Assembly: GCA_005793375.1 (NCBI GenBank) | Contig: SXSK01000163.1 | Coordinates: forward strand, 1 to 33,820 | Source: Verrucomicrobiales bacterium | GTDB lineage: Bacteria > Verrucomicrobiota > Verrucomicrobiia > Limisphaerales > UBA9464 | Direction: 5' to 3' | Length of the DNA: 33,820 nt | Shown: piece after piece, positions 8,854 to 16,722 of the stretch | Numbering within the stretch: position 1 is the stretch's first letter | Layout of the letters: each line of letters begins with the position of its first letter | Notes under the pieces: model-generated | The model's database searches: none | What the model was told of the DNA's origin: nothing | Seen by the model: the letters and a program-made list of their open reading frames with translations, nothing else | Made by a program: the position numbers and the translations under genes

Positions 8854-9845
8854 GGCAGCTTCCTCCACACAGTATGGCTCAGGATGAGCTCCAGAGCGAA
8901 CAAGACCGCGCCTGGAAGGACGAAATAGGCATACAATTCTTCGTAAAATTGAAATTTCTTCGCCTCCACCTCGGTGCGCTCCAGCTTGTCGATCTCCTCA
9001 TAGATCTGTTTAAGGGTTTCCGTGCTGTCGGCGCGATAGTACTTCGCACCGGTCTTAGCGGAGATCTGTTTCAGAGTCTCCTCATCGATGTCCACCGGCA
9101 CCCGGACATACATTTTGCGGCCAAACGGATCGGTTTGGGGAAAAGGTGCTGTACCTTGGGTACCAACCCCGATCGTATAAACCTTCACTCCCAACGCCTG
9201 CGCCGCCTCGGCCGCGGTCAACGGTGGTACCTTGCTCGAATTATCCTGCCCATCGGTCATCAAAATGACGATCCGACTCTTCGATTTGAGGCCTCGCAAG
9301 CGATTCACACTCGCGGTCAGTGCCGAACCCACCGCTGTTCCATCGCCAATCTGGCTGACATCCAACCGTTTGAGGTTCGTGAAGAGAAAATCATGATCCA
9401 ATGTGAGTGGCGCCGCGACGAACGCTTGTTTAGCGAAGGCCACGATGCCAATCCGATCGTTTTGGCGCTGATCGATGAACTTGGTGATGACTTCCTTGGC
9501 GATCTCCACTCGATTCACTCGTCGACCCTGCAGCTCAAAATCCTCTGCCGCCATGCTGGGAGAAAGATCGAGGGCAATCACGATGTCAATACCGCTGGCT
9601 TTGACCGAGGAAGTCCCCTGTCCGATCTGCGGTCGAGCCAGTCCCACGAATACCAAGACGAGGGCGAACCACCGGAGAAAAAGCAACACTCGACCGGCTC
9701 GGGAGCGGTTGAGCTGGGTAATCCCTCGCACCAAGGCAGTGCTAGAATACAAAAAGGCGCTCTCACGCCCGCTGCGTCCACGAACCCAAGCCAGTATTAC
9801 TACCGCTGGAATTCCCATTAACCACCACGGCGACACAAAGTTCAT
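8850..9845 (-). CDS. batA: BatA: membrane-anchored von Willebrand factor A protein
   Basis: 331 residues from ATG at 9845, whose first bases overlap the upstream gene's stop as ATGA. Membrane helices at ~7-21 and ~50-71, VWA domain with a complete MIDAS (DLSPS at 93-97, GDGTAVGSAL, MTDGQDNSS), and a C-terminal helix (YFVLPGAVLFALELILS). First of two adjacent VWA genes, the usual BatA-BatB pairing. The two differ clearly in sequence, so this is an old paralogy and not a recent duplication. Four-base overlaps on both sides indicate a tightly coupled operon. Confidence 0.92.
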   Translation of the reverse strand: MNFVSPWWLMGIPAVVILAWVRGRSGRESAFLYSSTALVRGITQLNRSRAGRVLLFLRWFALVLVFVGLARPQIGQGTSSVKASGIDIVIALDLSPSMAAEDFELQGRRVNRVEIAKEVITKFIDQRQNDRIGIVAFAKQAFVAAPLTLDHDFLFTNLKRLDVSQIGDGTAVGSALTASVNRLRGLKSKSRIVILMTDGQDNSSKVPPLTAAEAAQALGVKVYTIGVGTQGTAPFPQTDPFGRKMYVRVPVDIDEETLKQISAKTGAKYYRADSTETLKQIYEEIDKLERTEVEAKKFQFYEELYAYFVLPGAVLFALELILSHTVWRKLP

Positions 9846-10702
9846 GGTGTCGCCTCTCCCCCGCCAGTCGTCCGGCCGGATCCAACGGTTTCCCGCGGCA
9901 TATAACGGGCTTCTCCCGCCAATTCCAGAGATTCCGAGGTGTCCACACCCGATTCCGGGGATGTCAGCGGTGGCGGCGCTTCCGACGAATCAATTTGAGG
10001 AGCCAAATTTGGCGGGCGGATTCCAGCGGTTTCGTCTACCAGTCGCAGTGCGGCTTGGTGCAAGTCCTCAAGCTCGACTCGGGCGGGTTCGACCCGAGCG
10101 AATTTGACAAGATCGCATCGGGTCAGAAAGTCTTCGAGCACCCGTTTGTGTGAGAGATCGAGCACGAAACTTTGTTGTAGGTCGGCCAGAAATTCCTCAG
10201 TGGTCTGGTCCGGCGCGCGCAATCCAAATTGAGCTTCGAGATACGAGCGGGTGATTTCCGCGATCGCAAAGCAGAAGGGCTGGGGTTGATCAATGAGGGA
10301 CAAGGCTTCGCGGAGCCGATCTCGAGCGGTGACGTCTGCGGGAATCTCCTGGGCGGTGGCGCCCCGTTGAGCGCGTTTTTGCCACAATCGCCACGCCCAC
10401 CATCCCAAGCCGGCGACTGCGAGGGCAAACACCCCGCGCCAAACCCACAGCCAACTGGAGGGGATTTCCACGACGCCGCGAATATCCCTGAGTCCGCTGG
10501 GAACGTTCATGGCGGCAGTCCGATTGGTAGGATCGAGCGTCACCACACCATTGCTAACGGCTCCTTCGACCCCAGGTGCCGACGCCAGCATTAGCACCCA
10601 GGCGAGACAGAGCCCAAACCAGACCCGGGAATACGATCCCGGATTTGACCTGAGACAACCATAGTATTGATAACGCGCAGGCAACGCTTCCGAAGTGAAC
10701 AT
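9842..10702 (-). CDS. Bat-operon membrane protein, DUF4381-like
   Basis: 286 residues from ATG at 10702; in-frame TTG at 10744 is possible and no clear ribosome site separates them. It has a signal-like segment (GLCLAWVLMLASAPGVEG), a short extracytoplasmic part (~60 residues), a membrane helix (VWRGVFALAVAGLGWWAWRLW) and a cytoplasmic helical domain with the signature segments YLEAQFGLRAPDQTTEEFL and DLVKFAR. That domain is seen in small membrane proteins coded just before batA in many Bat operons and resembles the BatD C-terminal region. The last ~60 residues are Pro/Ser/Glu-rich. Here it is the first gene of the operon. Function unknown. Confidence 0.7.
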   Translation of the reverse strand: MFTSEALPARYQYYGCLRSNPGSYSRVWFGLCLAWVLMLASAPGVEGAVSNGVVTLDPTNRTAAMNVPSGLRDIRGVVEIPSSWLWVWRGVFALAVAGLGWWAWRLWQKRAQRGATAQEIPADVTARDRLREALSLIDQPQPFCFAIAEITRSYLEAQFGLRAPDQTTEEFLADLQQSFVLDLSHKRVLEDFLTRCDLVKFARVEPARVELEDLHQAALRLVDETAGIRPPNLAPQIDSSEAPPPLTSPESGVDTSESLELAGEARYMPRETVGSGRTTGGGEATP

Positions 10703-10943
10703 CACGGCAGCATGAGTGCCAACCCTGAGACAACGGCGGTTCAAATTCGTTTAATTCGGTTATTGGGATCCTTCGCGACAGCTTTTCGGCCGAAGGTCGC
10801 AAACATCCCAGCAACCGACTCTCACCGCCGTAGGCATCCCCAGCAAGGCTTGGTTGATTGAATCGTTTGTAACTGCTTGAGAATTGACCACATGGCAGGT
10901 CGGTTTCAATCCTAACCAAACCCTGGGTCTCGCTCAAAGCCGC

Positions 10944-11243
10944 TCACTCAAAATCGTAAACCACAACCTTCTTGCAATACTTCTTGAACACAGTCTCAAC
11001 AAACGTCACGTGCTCAGGATGCGCCTGGTAGACATCCTGGGTCGCTTTGTCTGGAAAAACCAAGTTCAGGGCCACCTGGTAGGATTGATCCACAACGGGA
11101 CGTGGGCTGCCCACCATCTTCCCGGCGTGATAATGCAGAACGCCCGGAATGTTTTTCAGATATTTGTGACATCCCGCCAGCAACTCATCGGCGGCCGCGG
11201 GATTGGTGGGGTCGGTCCAAAAAATGACAACGTGCGAAAACAT
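10944..11243 (-). CDS. Dabb family (stress-responsive alpha/beta-barrel) protein
   Basis: 99 residues from ATG at 11243. The opening FSHVVIFWTD, the middle PGVLHYHAGK and the end YQAHPEHVTFVETVFKKY follow the Dabb pattern of small dimeric ferredoxin-like barrels. The length is typical of a single-domain member. The first His (H4) and the later AHPEH are conserved positions of the fold. Some relatives act in polyketide cyclisation or stress response, but nothing here assigns a substrate. It stands alone between the secreted Ig-like protein and the Bat operon, with ~240 bp to the start of the first bat gene. Confidence 0.85.
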   Translation of the reverse strand: MFSHVVIFWTDPTNPAAADELLAGCHKYLKNIPGVLHYHAGKMVGSPRPVVDQSYQVALNLVFPDKATQDVYQAHPEHVTFVETVFKKYCKKVVVYDFE

Positions 11244-11296
11244 GGGTGGGGAACCTACAACGTTCCGCGCTCAAGGCCAGCGTTCTGTTGAGCGGA

Positions 11297-13114
11297 CTAG
11301 GGATTGACTGCGCGGTAGAAGAGTGGAAACAGATTCCCCGCTTGAGAGTCCGGAAAGACCGCGTTGCCGGCGCCGTCCGTTCTGGCGCTACCGACCGTGA
11401 TCCAGGAGACCGGTGGCGTGAGATTTCCGGTCCGCTCAATCCGGTACATGCTTCCGGGCGTGCCAAGGAGGGTCAGTTCCGGTTCAGCGTTGGGCAGCAG
11501 TTTGTAACTTGTGAAGCGTGCGGGGCCCACAGTGCCGCCTCCACCGGTGTTGAAAGTCATGCGGGTGGTGTTCGCGATGGCGCCCGATCCGACCATGTTG
11601 GCGACCGTATTGTCCGAGAAGTAAAACATCTTAGAGAACGAGAGTGATGCCTCGTACGTTCCGCCAGACTTGAAGGTGTTCGCGGGAATAACCACCGAAG
11701 TCGCTGTGACCGCCAGTTCGCGCGGAACGCACTTGTCAGGTGCTTGAAACACCGTCTTGCCCATCCCATCGATGATCACCAGACCGATGTGGTCCTTGGC
11801 GGACGCTCCGGCAAAGGCATTCCAACTCAAGGTGAAATCTTTGGCGATGTTGATGTTCTGAGCTTCGCTGTAATTCGCGAATTTGGGCACCGGCGGATTG
11901 CTGGCCGGCATCGTCATGGAGATCACCCGTTCCGGTTGGCCCGTTTGAGTAAAGCGAAGCGTATAGTTGCCCGCAGGGTAACTGGTTTCCAAGGCTGCGG
12001 CGGTCTTGGGCGCTGTGTCTGCATATAACAGCGCATTGATGACTCCCGGAGCGACGAGAGGCTTCTGTGTGGCGTTTGGCAGGGTGACGCTAGCCGTCGT
12101 GGCGTTCGGACCGGCGTCGGGACTAAAGATGATCGCCGCGAACCCAAAAGGGCGCGAATCCTCAGGAACGGGGTCTGCCGCAGATGCCTGCACATAGTCG
12201 CCACTCTTGGAGATGCTGTAATTTCCCCACCCATCCGGAATACCATCTGGATTACAATTGCCGCCACCGGCGCCCGCCTGGGTCATGAAGCCACCGCTGT
12301 AAGTGCCATCGGGCAGAGCGTCGCCCGTGGCGCTTTCAATTTTCACCGTGGAAGACCCGGGGTTTAGGCTCCAGCCCACGACCGTTTGAGTTGGAAAATC
12401 CTGCGAGTAATCGCACGTGAGAACCTTACCGTCCGCGCTCCAACTGAAGACGAACTTGGCGGCATCTGCGCCAATCCACGCAATGGCATCACCGAGGGCT
12501 GTGACCTTCTTCATCGCCTGGTCGAACGTGAAGACGACGTTGACCTTTGGATCGACGTTCAGCGCTCCCTCGGCCGGAGGGTCGCTCGCCACGAGCTTGG
12601 GTCCGGTATCGTCGCCACCGCCACCACCACCACCGTCACCGCTGCGCGTAGTGAAGCTGCCGGTGGCGGTGGCGAGCGGCGAGCCATTCGCGCCGGACAA
12701 CGGAAGGGCCGATCCGGGGGGATTCAGTTTCCAGGAAATTGTGGTGTTCGGAGGAAGGTCCCCACTGGGAGTCAGCGTCAGAGTGCGCCCGGCGGCGCTC
12801 CACGCGTGATCGTAGTTAACCGAGTCCGCCGGAGTGAATTCGATGTTGCCAATCAGGAACGGCGGCATGGATGGGATGATGGGCAACGAATCGTTTATGC
12901 TCTGATCAAACGTAAAGACGAGCGGGGCGTTGACGGCGACACCCGTGGCACCCCGAGCCGGGGTGACTGAGGTGAGGGTGGGTGCCACCTGGGACCAAGC
13001 GCTCGGCAACAGTGCCGACAGGAGCGCCGCAATCACGCAGCCAAGGCCGAGGTGTCGAACGAGGCGGTGGAAAAAGCGGGTGGGAGAGCTTGGGAAGGTA
13101 ACTACTTGTTTCAT
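11297..13114 (-). CDS. Secreted protein with two SbsA Ig-like (Big_5) domains
   Basis: 605 residues. ATG at 13114 has AAAGGA 5 bases upstream, so it is preferred over TTG 13132. A signal peptide (HLGLGCVIAALLSALLPSAWS) precedes two Ig-like domains with the SbsA pattern: TLTSVTPARGATGVAVNAPLVFTFDQSI and, after a poly-Gly linker (a run of seven Gly), LVASDPPAEGALNVDPKVNVVFTFDQAM. The middle region (~290-520) has beta-rich segments I do not recognise. The last ~60 residues (GTPGSMYRIERTGN to LFYRAVNP) match the C-terminal beta module common in secreted verrucomicrobial proteins. Probably extracellular or cell-surface; ligand unknown. The gene is divergent from the kinase at 13594. Confidence 0.75.
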   Translation of the reverse strand: MKQVVTFPSSPTRFFHRLVRHLGLGCVIAALLSALLPSAWSQVAPTLTSVTPARGATGVAVNAPLVFTFDQSINDSLPIIPSMPPFLIGNIEFTPADSVNYDHAWSAAGRTLTLTPSGDLPPNTTISWKLNPPGSALPLSGANGSPLATATGSFTTRSGDGGGGGGGDDTGPKLVASDPPAEGALNVDPKVNVVFTFDQAMKKVTALGDAIAWIGADAAKFVFSWSADGKVLTCDYSQDFPTQTVVGWSLNPGSSTVKIESATGDALPDGTYSGGFMTQAGAGGGNCNPDGIPDGWGNYSISKSGDYVQASAADPVPEDSRPFGFAAIIFSPDAGPNATTASVTLPNATQKPLVAPGVINALLYADTAPKTAAALETSYPAGNYTLRFTQTGQPERVISMTMPASNPPVPKFANYSEAQNINIAKDFTLSWNAFAGASAKDHIGLVIIDGMGKTVFQAPDKCVPRELAVTATSVVIPANTFKSGGTYEASLSFSKMFYFSDNTVANMVGSGAIANTTRMTFNTGGGGTVGPARFTSYKLLPNAEPELTLLGTPGSMYRIERTGNLTPPVSWITVGSARTDGAGNAVFPDSQAGNLFPLFYRAVNP

Positions 13115-13593
13115 AAACGTCCTTTTCAACAAAGATTGAATCAGTAAGAGTAAGAAATTGCTTTCGACGCTTCGCGAAGACTGAGGTTTTATTTTCAGTT
13201 TGGTTGTTGTTTTTAGCGACCTTTTGACTGGGCTCCGCCTGAGTCAAGACCGTTTTGAACCCACTTTTGACGGGAATGGGACACTATGGGGCTGGCTGAC
13301 GCCGCACAATGGATCGGCCCGAACGCCCGGCGAGGCAGGCATGCGCAGCTCCGAGTTACCGACGCCCCATGGGATGCTGGGGGAAAAAGCGGCAGAGGGC
13401 TGCCGCGCTCCAAATCAATCGGACCGTGCCACTCGAATGGCGACGCCTTTGGAGCGCTGTAGCCCTCCACCGCTTTTGGGGAATTCCCGGGAGAACGACC
13501 TCGAAATGTCGGCAGCTCGGAGATGCACCGCGGCAGGCGATTCCGCGCACCATCTCTTGACACCACAACCTAGCCCCACAAAATTGGCGGATT
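13115..13593. other. 479-bp divergent intergenic region carrying hairpin and repeat element A
   Basis: No gene is supported here; open frames on both strands are translations of the repeat. The left part (13115-13330) holds the upstream region of the Ig-like protein, including a hairpin at 13224-13247 (TTGACT and AGTCAA arms with an inner GGC/GCC pair). TTTTGAC-like heptamers recur at 13222-13228 and near 13264. The right part holds the inverted-repeat element listed separately. The kinase start follows 60-70 bases after that element. Confidence 0.6.
13336..13530. repeat. Imperfect inverted-repeat intergenic element, copy A
   Basis: The left arm (13346-13414) and right arm (13447-13520) are inverted copies of each other. 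AGCGGCAGAGGGCTGCCGCG at 13388-13407 pairs with the complement of 13447-13476, and CTCCGAGTTACCGAC at 13349-13363 with the complement of the stretch around 13507-13520. Nested inside is a perfect 7-bp stem, GCGGCAG/CTGCCGC (13389-13406). A 26-base segment (13461-13486) recurs without change in copy B (21011-21036). MITE-like or REP-like; no coding capacity. Confidence 0.75.
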
Positions 13594-14658
13594 GTGACTG
13601 TTCCGTTTTCCATCCAAGACACACTGCGCTACGACGTGGTGCGCCTCATTTATGAAGGCGGTATGGGTGCTGTTTATGAGGCAGAGCAGCATGGCGCGCA
13701 GGGATTCGTCAAGCGCTTGGCCATGAAGGTAATTCGCGATCGCTTTGCCAAACAGCGGCAATTCATAGAGAACTTCATCGGCGAAGCCAAACTGGTGGCG
13801 GATTTGATCCATACCAACATCGTCCAAACCTATCACTTGGGCGAATCCCGCGGCGTTTACTTCATCACTATGGAATTGATTCAGGGGGTTAACCTCGAAC
13901 AGTTCATGGGCCACCTGCAACAGCACAACGCCAAGCTTCCTATCGAACTCGCCGTGTTCATCGTCAGTCGTGTCGCTCGCGGCCTGGCTTACGCCCATGC
14001 AAAAGCCGGCCACGATGGACGTCCACTCGGAATCGTGCACCGGGATGTCAGCCCAAAAAACGTGATGATCGCGTTTGAAGGGGATGTGAAGCTCACGGAT
14101 TTCGGGATTGCCAAGGCTCGGGGGTTTCTTGTGGACAAAGAGGGGGAAGTCATTGCCGGGAAGGCGGACTACATGAGCCCGGAGCAGGCGGATTTTCAGA
14201 TCACCGATAAACGGTCCGATCTCTTCTCCGCGGGCGTGGTGCTGGCCCAACTGTTGGTTGGCCACAATGTGTTCAAGTCCTCCACGCCTGAGGAATCCCG
14301 GCGACGGATCCTGACCTTTCCGATTCCCGATTTCACGTCCCTGAATCCGGAAATTGAAGTCCGGCTGAACCAGATTTTACAACGGTGTCTGTCACGCACG
14401 TTGAGTGCCCGGTACCAAAACGCCGACGAACTCCTCTACGATCTGGAATTCTTCATCTATCACAAGGGATACGGCCCTACGAACGAAACCCTTGGAAAAT
14501 TTGTTCGCGAACTCTTCGGCAAAGAGGCCTTACTGCCAGCGAACGACCCGACCCGAGGTTCCACCCGCAAGATCAACCGCAGATCCAAAACCGATAACAG
14601 CACAACGGGTGGAACCGTTGAGCAAACGCGTACCACCGCCCGTTCCCGAAGGCCATGA
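13594..14658 (+). CDS. Soluble Ser/Thr protein kinase (Hanks type)
   Basis: 354 residues starting at GTG 13594; the first in-frame ATG lies inside the glycine loop, so a non-ATG start is needed. Kinase landmarks are complete: EGGMGAVYEA (Gly loop, 21-30), Lys45 in AMKVIRD, Glu64 in the C helix, IVHRDVSPKNVMI with catalytic Asp151, LTDFGIAKA with DFG at 169-171, and the activation segment KADYMSPEQAD. Conserved late segments (DLFSAGVVLAQLLVG, ARYQNADELLYDLE) are present. There is no membrane helix or sensor domain. The last ~40 residues are Thr/Arg/Ser-rich and may be a phosphorylated tail. HRDVSPKN in place of HRDLKPEN is typical of many bacterial kinases of this class. The next gene starts 22 bases after the stop. 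Confidence 0.93.
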   Translation: MTVPFSIQDTLRYDVVRLIYEGGMGAVYEAEQHGAQGFVKRLAMKVIRDRFAKQRQFIENFIGEAKLVADLIHTNIVQTYHLGESRGVYFITMELIQGVNLEQFMGHLQQHNAKLPIELAVFIVSRVARGLAYAHAKAGHDGRPLGIVHRDVSPKNVMIAFEGDVKLTDFGIAKARGFLVDKEGEVIAGKADYMSPEQADFQITDKRSDLFSAGVVLAQLLVGHNVFKSSTPEESRRRILTFPIPDFTSLNPEIEVRLNQILQRCLSRTLSARYQNADELLYDLEFFIYHKGYGPTNETLGKFVRELFGKEALLPANDPTRGSTRKINRRSKTDNSTTGGTVEQTRTTARSRRP

Positions 14659-14680
14659 ATTTCCGGGCTCCCATTGCTCC

Positions 14681-15610
14681 ATGAACTCACGAAACTCACG
14701 CGCTCGAAACGCCTCCGCGACACCCCCCGGTTCCAGAGTGGTCAACCTGGGACTCATTCAGCAAGCCGCCTCAGCCAGTCCCGCCGAAAATCTCGCGCGC
14801 ACCCTGGCTGCCGCTGAAAAAGCGGCGGCCACAGGGGCCCAAATCATCTGCACCCAGGAACTCTTCACAAGTTACTACTTTTGCCAAAACGAGGATCACA
14901 AGTGGTTTCAACTCGCCGAGCGTATCCCTGGCCCCAGCACCGCAGCGTTTCAAAAACTGGCCAAACGCCGCGGCGTGGTGGTCATCGCGTCCCTGTTCGA
15001 GAAGCGCGCTGAAGGACTTTACCACAACACGGCGGTCATCATCGACGCCGACGGCTCATTGCTCGGGATTTATCGCAAAATGCATATCCCAGACGATCCG
15101 CTGTACTACGAAAAGTTCTACTTTACTCCGGGCGATTTGGGATTCCGCTCCTGGAAAACCCGCTTTGGTACCGTCGGCGTCCTGATCTGCTGGGATCAAT
15201 GGTATCCTGAAGCCGCCCGGCTCACCGCCATGAGCGGTGCCGAAATCCTTTTTTACCCAACCGCCATCGGGTGGCACCCCTCTGAAAAGGCGGAATACGG
15301 TGCGCACCAACACCTGGCGTGGGAAACCATCCAACGGTCCCATGCCGTTGCCAACGGTTGCTACGTGGCGGCTGTCAACCGGATAGGCCTCGAACAGCCC
15401 AACGGCGGAGACGGTATCCAGTTTTGGGGCCAATCCTTTGTTTCCGGAACTTCCGGCCAACTCCTGGCCAAGGCGTCTTCTGACCAAGAAGAAACACTGA
15501 TCGTACCTGTGGACTTGGCCAAGGTGGATGTCACCCGAACCCATTGGCCGTTCCTACGCGACCGTCGCATCGATGCTTATGGAGATCTGACGCGTCGCTT
15601 CATCGATTAA
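14681..15610 (+). CDS. aguB: Carbon-nitrogen hydrolase, N-carbamoylputrescine amidase type
   Basis: 309 residues from ATG at 14681, the first ATG in this frame after the kinase stop. The nitrilase triad is visible: Glu60 in CTQELF, Lys133 in YRKMHIPDDP and Cys170 in LICWDQWYPE. Family segments YFTPGD, FYPTAIGW and the C-terminal HWPFLRDRRIDAY agree with N-carbamoylputrescine amidase, which releases putrescine, ammonia and CO2 in the agmatine route of polyamine synthesis. The usual partner, agmatine deiminase (aguA), is not in the window. A start at GTG 14738 would remove a basic, low-complexity N terminus. A related omega-amidase role cannot be excluded, but the motifs favour AguB. Confidence 0.85.
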   Translation: MNSRNSRARNASATPPGSRVVNLGLIQQAASASPAENLARTLAAAEKAAATGAQIICTQELFTSYYFCQNEDHKWFQLAERIPGPSTAAFQKLAKRRGVVVIASLFEKRAEGLYHNTAVIIDADGSLLGIYRKMHIPDDPLYYEKFYFTPGDLGFRSWKTRFGTVGVLICWDQWYPEAARLTAMSGAEILFYPTAIGWHPSEKAEYGAHQHLAWETIQRSHAVANGCYVAAVNRIGLEQPNGGDGIQFWGQSFVSGTSGQLLAKASSDQEETLIVPVDLAKVDVTRTHWPFLRDRRIDAYGDLTRRFID

Positions 15611-15749
15611 GACCCTGTCGGTCATTTGGTGAGAGCGCCGCTGGATCCAACGCGCGACACGACGCGGAAGTTCCAAGTTTCGACCGCTCATTGATCACCC
15701 GGAGGTTGCAGTCCACCTGCAAAGCTCGTCTGATGACTTCAGCACTCGA

Positions 15750-16709
15750 ATGCGTGTTCTAGTCTTAAGCGACGTCCACTATGCCTCGGAAGGGGAACAA
15801 GCGCGGCGCGGTCATGAAGCCACGGTGATCGGCAATCCGATTCTGCGTGTGGCCGCAAACCTGTACCGGCGTCACATTTGGCTCAAGGATCCTTACGGCC
15901 AAAATCATCTACTTCAACAACTCATAGACACCGCTGGGGTTGCTGAGTTGGTGATCGCCAATGGGGATTTTACTTTGGACACAGCCTTTGTTGGGGTCAG
16001 TGACAATGCCGCCTTGGAGAGCGCACAAAACTGTCTGGCCAAACTTCGGGACAACTACGGTCTCCGATTTCACGCCACGATGGGAGACCATGAATTGGGA
16101 AAAAAGAGCCTGTTTGGGGGCGCCGGCGGACCTCGTATCCAAAGCCTGTACCGCACCGTTCAGAACCTGAAGATTTCGCCCTTCTGGCAATTGGATTTGG
16201 GTGATCGAGTACTGATTGGGGTGGCTTCCTCCCTGGTGGCGCTACCGCTCTTCCAGCCGGAGATTCTACCTGAAGAACGAATGGGGTGGGAACAAGCCCA
16301 GGCCGACCACATGACCGAGATTCGCGCGTTCTTCGAAAACCTGCCTTCCAACCGACGCGTGATCTTGTTCTGTCACGATCCCAGCGCGTTGCCCTTCCTG
16401 CATCGCGACCCCATCATTCGACGTCGCCTGCCGCAACTCGAAACGACGGTAATCGGGCATCTCCATACCCCTATGGTCTTCGGTGTGAGCCGATGGCTGG
16501 CTGGCATGCCGGTGCTGAAAGGGATGGGGAATACCGCGCGACGATTGAGTGCCGCGTTGAATGAAGCGCAGTGCTGGCGTGAGTTTCATGTCCAGCTCTG
16601 CCCGTCGCTGGCCGGTTGTGAGTTGCTTAAAGATGGTGGCTATCTGACAGCGGAACTGCCGACTGGGGGAAAGCGCGTGAACTTCCATCGCCATTCCCTG
16701 CCCCGCTGA
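15750..16709 (+). CDS. Calcineurin-like metallophosphoesterase
   Basis: 319 residues from ATG 15750. Metal-ligand motifs appear in order: LSDVHY (7-12), ANGDFTLD (~70-77), GDHE in place of the usual GNHE, LFCHDP, and VIGHLHTP. The GDHE change retains a polar residue at the Asn position and may tune activity. No signal peptide or membrane segment is seen, so it is probably cytoplasmic. The substrate could be a nucleotide, a phosphodiester or a lipid intermediate such as UDP-diacylglucosamine; sequence alone does not decide. The 139-base gap before it contains a small hairpin (15706-15722). It converges on the lycopene cyclase gene with only 13 bases between them. Confidence 0.85.
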   Translation: MRVLVLSDVHYASEGEQARRGHEATVIGNPILRVAANLYRRHIWLKDPYGQNHLLQQLIDTAGVAELVIANGDFTLDTAFVGVSDNAALESAQNCLAKLRDNYGLRFHATMGDHELGKKSLFGGAGGPRIQSLYRTVQNLKISPFWQLDLGDRVLIGVASSLVALPLFQPEILPEERMGWEQAQADHMTEIRAFFENLPSNRRVILFCHDPSALPFLHRDPIIRRRLPQLETTVIGHLHTPMVFGVSRWLAGMPVLKGMGNTARRLSAALNEAQCWREFHVQLCPSLAGCELLKDGGYLTAELPTGGKRVNFHRHSLPR

Positions 16710-16722
16710 GTGGGTTGTTCCC

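Noticed and set aside
8775-9821. Open plus-strand frame of 348 codons
   Set aside because: Antisense to batA and batB, whose VWA domains are unambiguous; the translation has no recognisable features.
13213-13566. Small minus-strand frames containing GNSPKAVEG, with a similar one at 20864-21055 (WNSPKAVEG)
   Set aside because: The similarity between the two is explained by the non-coding repeat family (copies A and B) that both overlap. No ribosome site or domain supports a protein.
15706-15722. Hairpin TTGCAG/CTGCAA as a terminator or riboswitch part
   Set aside because: A 6-bp stem without a T-run or conserved surroundings is easily due to chance; kept only as a note in the metallophosphoesterase entry.
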